This document shows, in pieces, positions 45,001 to 56,500 of a DNA stretch of 64,000 bases. Position 1 is the stretch's first letter; every line of letters starts with the position of its first letter. This DNA is from Gnetum montanum (Eukaryota; Streptophyta; Gnetopsida; Gnetales; Gnetaceae), in assembly GCA_015680685.1 (NCBI GenBank), contig MNCI01035139.1, forward strand, positions 1 through 64,000. Reading direction: 5' to 3'. The notes under the pieces are model-generated. The model was not told where the DNA came from and made no database searches. It saw nothing but the letters and a program-made list of their open reading frames with translations. The translations under genes and the position numbers were made by a program.

Positions 45001-46372
45001 ACCAGGCCTATACGGTGAAGGAAATAGTGGGAGTTCAGCCGCTAAGACTGCTTCTAGCGTAACTTGCTTAAAAGGTTCCCTCCACTCCTTGTCCAACCAG
45101 TTCTTCACTCTAAAATTAGTGTAGAAAGAGGTGAGAATGTGTAAGAGAGGATGGTACCCTTCCCCACAAAGAGCAATCATGCTCGCTCGCAAGCTCCTGG
45201 TAGAGGCAAAGTCCTGCAAGGCTAGTTGAGCCGCAGCCAATTCACCAGGTTGATTATGAACCCCGTCGTCATTAAGATAAAACCTAATGACAAGTGCCCA
45301 CCATCAACCCTCGGTCGAACATAGCCATTGTTGCACAATAAAATAGAAATGTAAAACTCACCCACCAACATAGTAAACAGTCCCCTATGGGTTCAGAAAA
45401 TACGTCGCCATGTGGTGTGTGAGGTATAACGTGTTGAAGGGATGATAGCACTGGTCTTCTGGCTTGTCCCAAATCCAAGCCAAGCACCTCAACACCATGG
45501 TATGTGGAGAAGACCCTCCCCCCAGCCTGTCTGAAGTCACGTCATCAAAAAGATATCTTAGGATGCCCCAATTTGCCCCAGGCAACAAGGCCTCTGTCAC
45601 GCCGGACACCTGTGCCTCGTCCGAAGAGGACCAAACCATGAGACCAAACTGCTTGACCTTCCAAACATATCAAAGGAGGAGGAATGTTGGCCATAGGCCC
45701 ACCTACATAACACAGGACTCCTTCTAGATCCAAGAAGACCAAGCTAGATCTTGGCCCTACCCTGCATAACAGAAACAGTAGACAGTGACATCAAATATGA
45801 ACATAACATGTGCACAGTGTAGTAGCACCTAACCAATCATAAGTGAAGCATAGAATGGCCCCTGTTCATCATAACACAACAAAGATGTAGAAGCCTAGCG
45901 TAGTAAGAACATGCAAGTAACTGGGCATAGCCGTAAGATAACTGATAGCGGATCCTAACAGAACACGTGCCTACCTCACATGCAACTAAACCCCCTCCCA
46001 AAGGTTTCATGGTCCAAAAACCTAAAGGGCCTTAGCCCTATAGCTGTGGCAACATTCATAGTATTAATGGCCTTACACACCACCACAACGAGACCCTTGC
46101 ACGATAGAGATGATCGAAAGAAAGAAAGAGCACGACAACACCAAAGCCAAAATAACGCAGGCACAGAAGATACCAGTAGCAAAATAAATGAGACATAAAA
46201 TTAGAATGGAAGAGGCTAGATGATGCAAAGGAAAAGGGAAGGAAGAGACATATAAAACTTATTGGGTTAGTGGTATGTCCTCCCATGCCAGAACGCTCGC
46301 TCGCGGCCCACGTCTCAAAGCCTTCTACGCCTCCCTGACTTTCGCGAGCACCAACTGAGTCTTGGGAGGCAT
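42075..46372 (-). pseudogene. Antisense gene of element P3 (eight exons)
   Basis: This copy has the full set of exons on the strand opposite to pol: E1 46372-46263 (MPPKTQLVLAKVREA); E2 45762-45362 (LLPGANWGILRYLFDD); E3 45283-45003 (NWLDKEW, PLFPSPYRPG); E4 44940-43888 (GLMDLF-like and DQLF.DLF blocks, then a basic end); E5 43772-43443 (acidic, LEERAPTRD); E6 43347-43210; E7 43115-42292 (likely coiled coil, ETKLVAEAENLKSRIDFLV, then ATTSLSPRPLRWKISEKEKV); E8 42209-42075 (ALDEDVRLEEGGNEA... stop). Introns start GT (E1 mutated to AT) and end AG. Summed exons are about 3270 bases. At least E1, E6 and E7 hold in-frame stops. I know no family for the whole protein. E4 has a layout that recalls the PF20167-like relic at 24501-25818. 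Confidence 0.72.
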
Positions 46373-46515
46373 GGTCCTGCTAGTAGATTCATGACCTTCA
46401 TGGAAATTCACCTCGATATGGATTCACACAATAACTCCACACTCCGAAATCACCGAAGTGCTCTGATAAGGATTATGCCCTTCTAAGGAAAAAATAGCGA
46501 AATTACCAGGAGTCG

Positions 46516-46528
46516 ACCCCAATTTATG
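46516..46528 (-). promoter_or_regulatory. Degenerate TATA position of the P3 antisense gene
   Basis: CATAAATTGGGG on the minus strand, where P1 and P2 have CTATAAATAGGG. It is mutated and probably weak or dead. Confidence 0.35.
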
Positions 46529-46619
46529 GTAGTAATAGCAAAACAGGGAAACTTCTCTTCTCTCTCTCTGATTAAGGCAGGGGGGTGATGAGCGGTGTAG
46601 CATGCTCATCATGACATCA

Positions 46620-47166
46620 CAACACTATTGGCATTTAAATGTCCGCATGCTCCAAGTTAGTTACTTGACTTCTCGAAAGTAGAAAATGATATGATAATAT
46701 TTCAACTAATAATGACCGTAGTTTATAATGACGTCAAACGAAGTAATTATGCTTCTTGCATCAGCAATTACCTGGCATGCCTTGACATAAGGATAGCATA
46801 GTCCTTAATAGTTTCATGCCTTCATGCCTACATTAATTGCCCGGTATGTCTCATACTCGCAACGCTATCTCTTTTATCATTATTTAGCGCACCAAAACTT
46901 TGCATGTCACAATTCGGTAATCCAAAATGACATTCGAATTAGTGATTCGGCATTCATATAAAAATTTGCAATTTACATCAACAACAACTGTGTCCTCGAC
47001 CATCCTAGATCCCTATGCATGGGCGGTACGCCACAACCCTAAGCAAGCAAACCTCTGATCTTTACATCGCCTTATTTAGCAAGTCGCATCTTGATGTTGC
47101 TTTATAAATTTACATTTTGCATAATCTCTAGTGATCCTTACCCAGGCTCTCATCTTGTGGTGATAG
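46620..47166 (+). other. Spacer between antisense promoter and P3 RT with acceptor candidate
   Basis: Equivalent to the boundary-array region of the other copies, but here the array has nearly vanished; only AACTAATAATGACCG-like pieces remain (46695-46950). It ends in CATCTTGTGGTGATAG at 47166, followed by GTTAAGCAAGAAATG, the same acceptor-like context as in P1 and P2. Confidence 0.45.
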
Positions 47167-47178
47167 GTTAAGCAAGAA

Positions 47179-48400
47179 ATGAAAACCCACCATGCCTTAT
47201 CCATGCCTCTAATATTGACAGGACCACAAGGCAAGCTCACAAGACAGTTAAACCCCGACGCGATCAACTGGGAGTCAGTTGCGATTAATACTATAGCGAT
47301 CTTAAAAGCACCTCCGGATTTGCCTAAGCACCTAGTCCACATCCTAGATTTGGAGGTTGGAGATGTGACCAAGGATCCACTCGTCGAGGTACTCGTAACC
47401 TCTACAAGAAGGGAGGTAAAGACATTAAGACTCAGCTCTTTACTAGACATGCAAATACACGAGGGCATAGTTAAAACCTTGCAAGAACATGTTGACATCT
47501 TCACATGATCATATGAAGATATGCCAGGTTTAGACCCATAGTTGATTCAACATAATATCATCCTAGATCCCCACGTGAAGTCAGTCAAACAAAAGACACG
47601 TAAAATCAAGCCAGAAATTGCGCTAGCTGTGAAGGACGAGGTCACTAAGTTATACTGAGCGGGTTTCATCGGCGTAGTCGACTATTCAGAGTGGGTGTCC
47701 AACAACGTGGTGGTTTCGAAGAAAACAGGAGGGATACGAATGTGTATAGATTTTTGAGATTTAAATAAGGCAATGATCAAGGATAACTTTCTGCTATCAA
47801 GCATTGATCAACTCATCGACACCACGGCTAGGCATGCTTTGCTATCCTTCATGGATGGTTTCTCCGGATATAAACAAATCTGCATCAACCTGAAACACCA
47901 GCTGTCAACCACCTTCATGACCCCATGGGGGACCTTCTGCTACACCATGATGCCCTTTGGGCTCAAGAATGCTGGTGCAACATACCAGTGAGCCATGACA
48001 TACATTTTTAGTAACCACATCTTAGAAACGTTAAATGATTACGTACACGACATAGCAGTTAAGTCCAAAGAGGTGGCCCATCACCTGCATGACTTAGAGT
48101 TAGTCCTCAAGTGCTGTCAAAAGCACGATTTGCATCTCAATCCTAAGAAAGGCATCTTCGAAGTAAAGACCGGGCACATGTTAGGGTTTGTAGTATCAGA
48201 GGCTGGAATAGAGGTAGACCCAGACAAGGTCAAAGCTATCGTCAACCTAGCGCCACCCACAAACCTAAAAGAGTTACATAGTCTACAAGGTAGAGTGTAA
48301 TTCATTCGAAGGTTCATAGCAAGACTAACTGATAAGTTACACCCCATGCAACATCTTATGAAAAAATGGGTTGACTTCAAGTGGACAGTCCAATGTCAAC
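47179..48400 (+). pseudogene. pol (RT): P3 reverse transcriptase relic
   Basis: Starts at ATG 47179 (MKTHHALSMPLILTGPQGKL), open to 47506. It continues past stops with VVVSKKTGGIRMCIDF (47712), LLSSIDQLIDTTARHALLSF and GFSGYKQICI, then TPWGTFCYTMMPFGLKNAG (47922-47976). The catalytic box reads NDYVHDIAVK (48034), so the first Asp of YVDD has become His; the enzyme would be dead even without the stops. GFVVSEAGIEVDPDKVKAI and LQGRV follow. It lies downstream of the antisense gene, not directly after protease. Confidence 0.9.
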
Positions 48401-48860
48401 AAGCCTTCGACAACCTGAAGAAGGAACTCTCCCACCTACCAACCGTGTACCCACCACAGAGGGACAAGGCTTTCTTCATATACCTCGCCACCTTCAACAC
48501 ATCCATAGCTGCACTACTATGTCAAAAGCGGGATGATGGTTCTGAGATACCAGTGTATTAGCTGAGTCACACATTAATATCATATGAGAAAAATTACAAT
48601 GAGGTGGAAACGAATTACCTAGCCTTAGTGTTCATGCTAAAAAGGTGGCGGCACTACCTATTCCACAGCACAACCAACATCATTTGCAAAAGCAATGTAC
48701 TCTGGGCTATCACCAGCAACCTATACGAAGATAGCAGGATAGCCTGATGGAAGGCCATAACTGCAGAATTTGACCTACGCTATGTGAGCCAATCGTCAAA
48801 AAAAGGCCAAGCCATAGTGACCCAGCTCACAGCCTCACCAGTCGACGATCAGACGATCAT
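48401..48860 (+). pseudogene. pol (RNaseH): P3 first RNase H relic
   Basis: Ty3-type RNase H attached to RT. It has QQAFDNLKKELSHLPTVYPP, then FFIYLATFNTSIAALLCQ, IPVY followed by a stop (TAG in place of TAC), FMLKRWRHYLFHSTTN and AITSNLYEDSRIA. Two in-frame stops are seen. It passes without a gap into the second RNase H. Confidence 0.85.
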
Positions 48861-49581
48861 CAACCCCAAGTTCCCATACGAATATGTAAACAATGTCGCT
48901 ATCGTCCCACCGCATTTTGAGGCAATCTTACACTTCGACAGCACCTCAACCACGGAAGGGGGTAGCGTTGCTACCATAATCACATTCCTCTCTGGGGAAA
49001 TGTACCCATCTTCTTATCGCTTTAGATTCCCATGCACTAACAATGTGGCAGAATGTGAGGGGCTACTTAGAGGCCTCTTAACCACCTGCGCACTGCATGT
49101 ACAACACCTGATGATCTGGGGAGATTCACAACTAGTTGTGAATCAAATCACCAAAGTTTACACCTGTAAGGCTTCACATCTACAACCCTACTGTGACCTA
49201 GAAAAGGTCTTATTGAAACAATTCGCCACCACTGATGTGCAACACGTGCCACACAACGAGAACAGCATAGCAGATGCCTTAGCTACCCTCGTGTTAAACA
49301 TCCCATCACATTCCTTTGCGAACCTGCCCACTGCGATCATAGAATGCGCAAAACCTATCACTCAAATAGAACACGTGGCATCTATTGATGCTGCAGACAC
49401 CCTAGAATGGTACGATAGCATTAAAGCATATTTGCAACATGGTGAACTCCCAGGTGGATTAACATCGGGCCGAAGAGATGCAATCCACAAGCGTGCCTGG
49501 CAATACGTGCTCATAGGAAGTGATGCCCTATGCTGGTGGTTCTACGATGGGATATTGCTGGCGTGTGTGGGTGGTGAGTAG
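48784..49581 (+). CDS. pol (aRNH): P3 second (archaeal-type) RNase H, open for 265 codons
   Basis: The longest open stretch in the window. The archaeal-type RNase H of Tat-lineage elements degrades RNA in RNA-DNA hybrids. The four acidic catalytic residues can be placed: LHFDSTSTTEGG (Asp), NNVAECEGLLRGLL (Glu), IWGDSQLVVNQITK (Asp) and NENSIADALATL (Asp). A linker with EWYDSIKAYLQHGELPGG leads to the integrase and ends LLACVGGE before a stop. It is part of the Pol polyprotein, so its open frame is not a separate gene. It may have stayed open by chance. Confidence 0.85.
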   Translation: MSQSSKKGQAIVTQLTASPVDDQTIINPKFPYEYVNNVAIVPPHFEAILHFDSTSTTEGGSVATIITFLSGEMYPSSYRFRFPCTNNVAECEGLLRGLLTTCALHVQHLMIWGDSQLVVNQITKVYTCKASHLQPYCDLEKVLLKQFATTDVQHVPHNENSIADALATLVLNIPSHSFANLPTAIIECAKPITQIEHVASIDAADTLEWYDSIKAYLQHGELPGGLTSGRRDAIHKRAWQYVLIGSDALCWWFYDGILLACVGGE

Positions 49582-50649
49582 GCACAGAAGGTAGTTAATG
49601 AAATTCATGAATGGCTGTGAGGTGGGCACATCGCACCTAGGGCCATGGTAGTGAAGATCAGACGCCTAGGGTATTATTGGCCTTACATGGAGCGCAACTG
49701 CTTGTATAAAGTCAAGACATGTGACACATGTTAGAGATATGAAAATCTTATACATATAGTGCCTACAGACCTACACCCGACACAAATTATGTGGCCTTTC
49801 CAATGATGGGGACTAGACCTCATAGGGCCCATCATGCCTAAATATTCCGTGGGGCATAGCTTCATTATCACCGCCATAGAGTATTTTACTAAATGGGTGG
49901 ATGCTATTTCTCTGAGGAAGATGACATCTCAACAAATCTTCCAGTTCATCCTCGATAAAATTATGACTAGGTTTGGGCTTCCAATAACCATCGTGACTGA
50001 CAATGGACCACAGTTCAGTAGTAAGGAAAGACGGGCCTTCTACAGTAACCTGGGCATTAAATAATCATTTTCTTCCTCCTACTACCCATAAGCAAATCGA
50101 TAGGAGGAGGCTATAAATAAGTCCATCATCAACTTACTAAAGCAGATTCTTAGCAATAGCAAGAGGCGATGGCACAAGCACATAATCTATGTCCTCTAGG
50201 CATATCGAACGACTTGCAGAACCGCGACAAGTAAGACTCATTACAGTCTCATTTACAGATCTGATGCTGTGTTGCCTCTTGAGTTACAGGTACCCTCACT
50301 CCATATGATCCTATCCAACATCATGAGTGAAGCCCAAAACAATGAATCGCGAGTCATTGACCTCAACTTAGTGGAGGAGGAGCACGTGCAGATACTAAGA
50401 CGAATTGAGCGCTATCAAGATAGATAACGATAAAAGCACCACGCAGACCAACATCGACGACCAATGCAGAAGGTAGATCTCTTCCTTAAGGACATTCATG
50501 AGCATGTGAGAAAATTCTCAGCTAACTGGGAAGGGCCTTACGTGGTCGCTAAAGCCTTCCAGAATGGAGCTTTCAAACTGGTGGACATAGATGGCAACGA
50601 GTTCACCAACCCGATGAACCACATGTACCTCAAGAAATACTATGTCTAG
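49582..50649 (+). pseudogene. pol (integrase): P3 integrase relic
   Basis: It has VNEIHEWL and GHIAPRAM (zinc-binding His pair), VKTCDTC (Cys pair), LDLIGPIMPKYSVGHSFI (first Asp), TDNGPQFSSKERRAF (second Asp, 49998) and EEAINKSIINLLKQIL (Glu). Then come [18 protein letters not shown] and LPLELQVPSLHM. The C-terminal block 50464-50649 is open: KFSANWEGPYVVAKAFQNGA, a GPY/F module, ending LKKYYV and stop. Stops in the zinc region and after NLGIK break the frame. The boundary array begins at once after the stop. Confidence 0.9.
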
Positions 50650-50655
50650 GATGCA

Positions 50656-50935
50656 ATGGCAGCACACTCCAGCATCTGCTACGATGATAAACTAGTAGCC
50701 ACACCGGTCATCGTCCGCAATGACCATAAACTAGCAACACCAAACAATGTCTGCCACGACGTAAAATTGGCACTGTTAGTCCACTATGACTATAAACTGG
50801 CATCCTACATCTGCCATGACATGAAACTAGCATGTACTATCCACTGGGACCTCAAACCAGCATTAGCGGTCCGCTAGGATCCTAAACCAGCACCTGCTCC
50901 ACCCAGACCTTAAACTAGGTCTGTGTCGCATTCTT
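50656..50935 (+). repeat. 30-bp boundary repeat array of P3, about 8 units
   Basis: Units of 28-36 bp such as GATAAACTAGTAGCC, CATAAACTAGCAACACC, CTCAAACCAGCATTAGCGG and CCTAAACCAGCACC, alternating with CTGCTACGATxx or CCGCTAGGATxx. TGCTA and TAGCA arms can pair within units. It starts right after the integrase stop. Confidence 0.85.
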
Positions 50936-51894
50936 AATAGGCATCATCACCAAATGCTCATCGGACGAAAGGGCATGATACTGGCACATGGGTGGGACAT
51001 CACCGTCCCAATATGCAGTTCCTGACACAAGAAAGACATGGTCCAGGGTGTATGTGTCGCCATCTCTGATGTCATGCTGACCCTCTGAAGACATCGTACG
51101 ATGTCACACGGGCCCTCTGAATCTACTGTTGCTATGGCCCACTGTCCTAACGATAGCTCATGCGCCTATTCTCGCTTCTGAGGTGTTGATAGTATTGTGG
51201 CCTAGCCATGATATTGTTGCTGTTCCATCCCCCGCCAAGGTGGCATCTCATGCAATGTTCAGCTATGTGGTAGCTGATCCCATAGCTGAACTCAGAGTGC
51301 ATGTCTTTGGCAAGGATCCTAGTGCATCTGTGCCTCCAGTGCCCTGGGGAATAGCTCCCTCCATGAGTAGTATTTCCAAGAACACTGCTGGCCTTCCTGC
51401 TTTGGGCATCTCACACCAGAAATGGTGCCCAAGGGCAAAAACAATGCTAGCAGTCCACAAAACATCATCCTCATAGGTACATCCCCCTACAGTAGCAAAA
51501 TCTACAGCATCACAAAGTGAGTGCCTCGACTAACATGGTTGCCTGAGAGTGCAAATTCTGGCATGCGTGTAACACAACTCGTCATGCGGAAGGCTCCGAT
51601 AGGTAATTCTAGACCTTCCATGGATGCAATACAGCTCGTTCGGCGGAGGGGACACCTGCCTATAGGAGGTTAAAGGATAGCGCCAATCAGAGGTGAAAAC
51701 ACAAACGAGTGCCTCAGAGCACTCTGATGAGGAACTCAGCTAAACATCATCTCTACTCTCTGCATTAACCTTTGTAGCACCCTCAAGCATAGCTAGACGA
51801 TGTCTCAGTACTCACCAAGTAATAGCCTCAGCATTTTGCCCACTGTGCTGTTTTGTATTCTTTGTAGACGTCCATCGAGCCCATTCTCCAGACG
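50936..51894 (+). other. 3' tail of P3
   Basis: Matches the tails of M1 and M0 in reverse orientation. An open stretch (51129-51476, 115 codons) with YVVADPIAELRVHVFGKDP shares a short piece with the M1 tail, but no domain is recognised. Probably untranslated. Confidence 0.45.
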
Positions 51895-51912
51895 TTGACA
51901 AAGAGGGGCCAA
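51895..51912 (+). other. Polypurine tract of P3
   Basis: TTGACAAAGAGGGGCCAA directly before TGAAACACCC. Identical in kind to those of M0 and M1. Confidence 0.75.
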
Positions 51913-53531
51913 TGAAACACCCTGAAAGAAAATGTGGGGTCATCCTACCTTTCCCAGTCTCTTGCAGTCCACACAAGCATCATGGAAGTTCATCGGGAAA
52001 AGAACGTTCTGAGTCCAACATGGCTAGTTCCTTAAATTTTCTACTTTAGGGATGGGCGAGTTCTGTACCAACTCCCCTGCCTACTAAAGTAGACTAAACA
52101 GTCGACAGCCTGCTCAGAAACGGTGTCTAGAATAAGCAACAGTAGCCTAGATACATGGGAAAAGTAGTTCAGCAAGCTTACTAAGTCATCGTAGTGTAGC
52201 AAGCCCCAAAAAACAACAGTGGAACAAGATGCTACGCTACGCGAGGACATATAGCATAGCATAGAGATAACTTCACCTCCCTTGATCAATCTCAAGCTTT
52301 GTGGTAATGTCTCTTTTCGCTAGGAAGTGGCGAACCATATCTGCTGCTATGCTACACTAAGCTACATGGTGCAGCAAGGCATAGCAATCCTGCAAAAAGG
52401 GATGGAAGGCGGTTTGGGAGGCAAAATCAGCAAAGTCCGCAAAACCTATGCAGAGTAGGTTAAAAATCAGCAAAATCGTCACAGTCGCTACGCTACATAG
52501 CATAGCATCATGTAGCAAGTATGTGACATACGGCAAGACACGCAGCAAGGTGCCATGCCACAATAAACAAGCCACTTTGCAAAACATAGTGTGATAGGCA
52601 GGTGGCCACGCGACATCAATGCACTCCACCTCAATCAAGCCATTGGCACATGCCTCTAGGAGCTGGCGACATAGTCACAACATAGTAGGATCGTAGTTAT
52701 TTCTCGCATCGCAACAATCTGGCAAGCCCAATGGTTAGAAATGGCCTAGGTAGCACCAATGACGAAGTGGAGGTCTGCAACACGTAAGATTCAAATGGTC
52801 ACCTTTGCCTACCTTCTACCCTATAAATAGCCCATCAAACAGCATGCAAAGACTGGTACGAAAAAAGAAAGGAAAGAAAAAAATAAAAATACCTGTGATC
52901 TTACATTAAGGAAAAAAAAGGAGAGGCCAGGAATCTATAAAAAGAAACCTCTTTCAGTTGGTGAAAAGCCCAGGGTCTTGTCCTACCACCTTGGTAGGAT
53001 CTCGCCGCATTGTATATACACAAAGGCTATGCCCAAGCGCACAACAATTTTTTCTATTTCCTGGCATGCTTTGGTCACTCTCGGGACTTTTTTCACTCTG
53101 TAACGTCGTGCAATCAACTGTGCCACTCCTTGACCAGACAGATTTTTAGCTCTGAAGTCATGCATGTTCCTAACGGTATCTCATATTACTTCTTATTTAT
53201 TATCTGGCTTCCTCGTATTATTTTTTGTTTCTTTACCTTCAAGAATTGTCTCATATCATTGTCGCAGTTGTGTTTATTTACTATTTCACATTGTCATTGC
53301 ATTTTTAGTCCCTCTCTTTTTCCACTGCAAGAACCATCTCGCAACTCATATAGTTTATAGTGTAAAAGGCTATATTGATGCCGATGTAAGTCCCTAACTG
53401 ATCGACCAGACTGTTTAGGGAACCCTATGTTCGCATACATCCAGCACCGCCCTCTCATGGGCATGGGGTTGGAACTGTTGTGTTTGTCGACCTTGGCATT
53501 ATTCCAGCTACCAACATTTTCAATCGCTATA
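51913..53531 (+). repeat. G-family LTR G5 (3' LTR of P3)
   Basis: 1619-bp LTR, TGAAACACCC to CGCTATA, a partner of LTR G4 (same subgroup, similar length, same order of blocks). TATAAATA is at 52822-52829 and GCATAGC words are at 52195-52520. The flanking GACCT (53532-53536) pairs with AACCT at 35482-35486. Confidence 0.88.
52822..52829 (+). promoter_or_regulatory. TATA box of LTR G5
   Basis: CCTATAAATAGC at the same place as in G4 (36397). Confidence 0.6.
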
Positions 53532-53536
53532 GACCT

Positions 53537-56500
53537 GTGGGAAGATTCACTTCCCATTTAGGTGACTCAGTGACCGTCACTTGCTACATGAACTTGTTAT
53601 AGGCCTTAGAAGCACCAATGTCATTCACGAATGCTTCATAGGTAAACAACTTCATTTCAGAGGCTATAACCACATAAAGAGTGCATTAGTCACATTAGCT
53701 TAGTGAAGTTAGCAACTCAAGAAGTCTAGCGTAGCAACCTCAAAAAGCCTAGCATAGCAACTTTACTTACCCAATTTAGGATCATCTTGTCTGAGATGGC
53801 CAATCATGTTGTCAACGATCCCCTACATGAAAGTAAGATTTTCAGAGCTTTTGGCCCATGGTTCCAACCGAATCAGGGGAGGTCCTACAACATTAACAGT
53901 GGTGTCTATCATACAACCAAACACATCAGTAATGACTGAGATGGACTACAACAAAGCTGTAAGTAATACGAACGATAGTGTAAGGTCTCCTACCCAGTAA
54001 ACCCTCAGGGGTGATAACAGGGGGATCACCCATTGACATATTGTTGAATATATTTTCAAACTCACCAGCATCTAATTGTAGTTCCCCTCCTTTCTAGCTC
54101 AAAACTATTATAGCACTCTTAGCATTCGTCTGCTCCCCTGATGCTGAACTACATTTAGCAAAGGGATCTCCAACGGAAGTCCCCTCCCGGTTGATGCGGG
54201 CTTCCTCTTTATTTGTTGGGACCTTTCTTTTCAAGGCACCAGCATCTTCCTCATCCAGAGGAGACTCCTCTTAGTCACCAAAGAGGTTCTCCTCTTCAAT
54301 AGGAGTGTCTTCTTTGCCGACGAGAGCCCCTTCCTTGGTGACGAGGGCTCCATCTTCTCTCTTGATTGGGGCCCTTTCCTCTAAGACTAGGGCCTCCACG
54401 TCTTTATTTGCCGACCCTGTCTTGGAGGCTGATACCTCTTCATCACCTTCATCTTCTTCTTCTTCTTCCTTTGGAAATAAAAAATATATTCGCATTATAA
54501 CTTAAACCACGTTAGCGTAGAATAGGTGCTACGATATGCTACACTGTCTAGCATAGCATAGCATAGCAATCATTTAATCAAAAGGTGATGAAACAAATAG
54601 AGAGAAGAGCATTCACCAATGGGAGGTTGTATCCTACGTAGCTTAAATTGTAGTGATGGCCCCCCTTCCTCATTTGTATGGGATGAATCCTCGGCTAGAC
54701 GAGACCTCTTTCGCCGTAACTTAGTGGCCACTATCTTAGTGATAAGATGTTTCCCTTGTGATACGCTAGTGGTAGCAGCAGGGGGCACCTCTCCTACGCT
54801 ATCTTGGCCATGGAAGTTGTGGTCCACCTGATCCTTAGTCATCATAGAGAATGACTCTCAAATAGCTTCTAGAGGATCTTGGGCTTGGCTGGTCTAGAGG
54901 ATTTGGCAAATCCATAGTTTGGAAATCTGGTTACGATCTCCCATAACCCAGACTCCATTCTCATGGACTACAAAAAACTGCATGAAACATCATAAGCAGG
55001 CTATGTAAAAGGTATGATGCATGTTGAAATGGGACTCATGTTTCTTATGAAACTTGACCATTTCAGCTTGCAAGCCTTTACAGAGATGCCTAGCCTAGTT
55101 GTAATGGTCCCCCTCTTCCATTACCTCCCTCATCACCCAGGCTTGCTCAATCTCGATAATATTTTCTTGAGAAAGTAGCTAGGGGAATGCATGGGCACGG
55201 AAGATAGGGTAAACATATTTGAAGGCTTTTGGCTTAACCTTCTCCATGAGGATCCCCATTCACCCTTTTGTAACCCCTAGCCACTCCTCAATGTTCCTCT
55301 GATGGTTTGCCTCTTTCTTGGTCTGTGACCCTATGGGGAGACCATCAATAGGGACACTGAAAAGATCCATGAATAGCTGGTCATTGATTTCAAAGACCAA
55401 CTGCACACCGTGTACACATGTACAGAAGTGGTCTGCCTTTTTGGAAAAGGAGTCGGCTAGGGCAAGCATCTCAGTAGCAGGGATGCTTGGGTTCGTGGCC
55501 TAGAACAAATCCATGAGCCCAGCATCCTGAAGGTTCTTGATCAGGGATTTCAAGATCATGTTGCATAATGCACATTGGCTCTCATCTACCTCCCCGTACT
55601 TGAAGTAGATGTCGGCCTCCTGATGCCCAGAGGTGATCACTATCACCTCCTGGGACTTCTTCGCCACTATAGCAGTTTGCACAAAAACCCAAAAAAGTAA
55701 AAAAACAAGTTGGACAAGGCATAAGTAGTAGAAAAAATAGGAACAATATTTGAACATGCAGTAATTTACTATTTAGCTTACCAGGTCTAAACGGTCATGG
55801 GAAGGGTGGAAGATCAACTAAGATATCTTCAACAGTGATCAGTTTAAAGGGTGCCCATCCCTTATCCAACCAACCAGACTCCTTGCATCTATCATAGAGC
55901 TTGAAATACTCGGTTGGGTAGGTTTTGTACTCATCCCCACATTGGCTATCACACCTACATGCATATTCTCAGTGGAAGAGAACTCCTATAGTGCCATCTG
56001 TGCTAAGGCCAACAGATCTGTATCGTAGTGAAGCCCATTCTCCTTGATGAAAAAACTAGTAGCAAAAATACACAGTTAACATTTGCGTAGCATAGCAAAC
56101 ATTGCACAACGTAGCGAAACATGTCTACAAAACTCACCCACTGGCATAGTAAAAGGTTCCTGGTGGGTTCTGGAAGCATGTTCCCATGTGATGCACAATA
56201 GCCATAGTGTTGTATGGGTGGTAGAAATTATACTTGGGCATCTCCTAGATCCAAAATAAACACCTCAAATTTCTTAGGCACTGACTAGATCCTTCTCCCT
56301 ACTCACTGTTAAATCCATCAAAAATATCAGAAAACCCCAATTTGTCCCAGGCAACAGGGTTTTTATTATGACGGCCACTACCTCCTTCACCAAGTGTGAT
56401 CAAACGATCACACTAAAGCATTGGAGGAGGAATTTTAGGAAGTCCTATGCTTCTTCCCAGAACCAGACCACCTACTAATCCACATGTGCATGGGAAAAAG

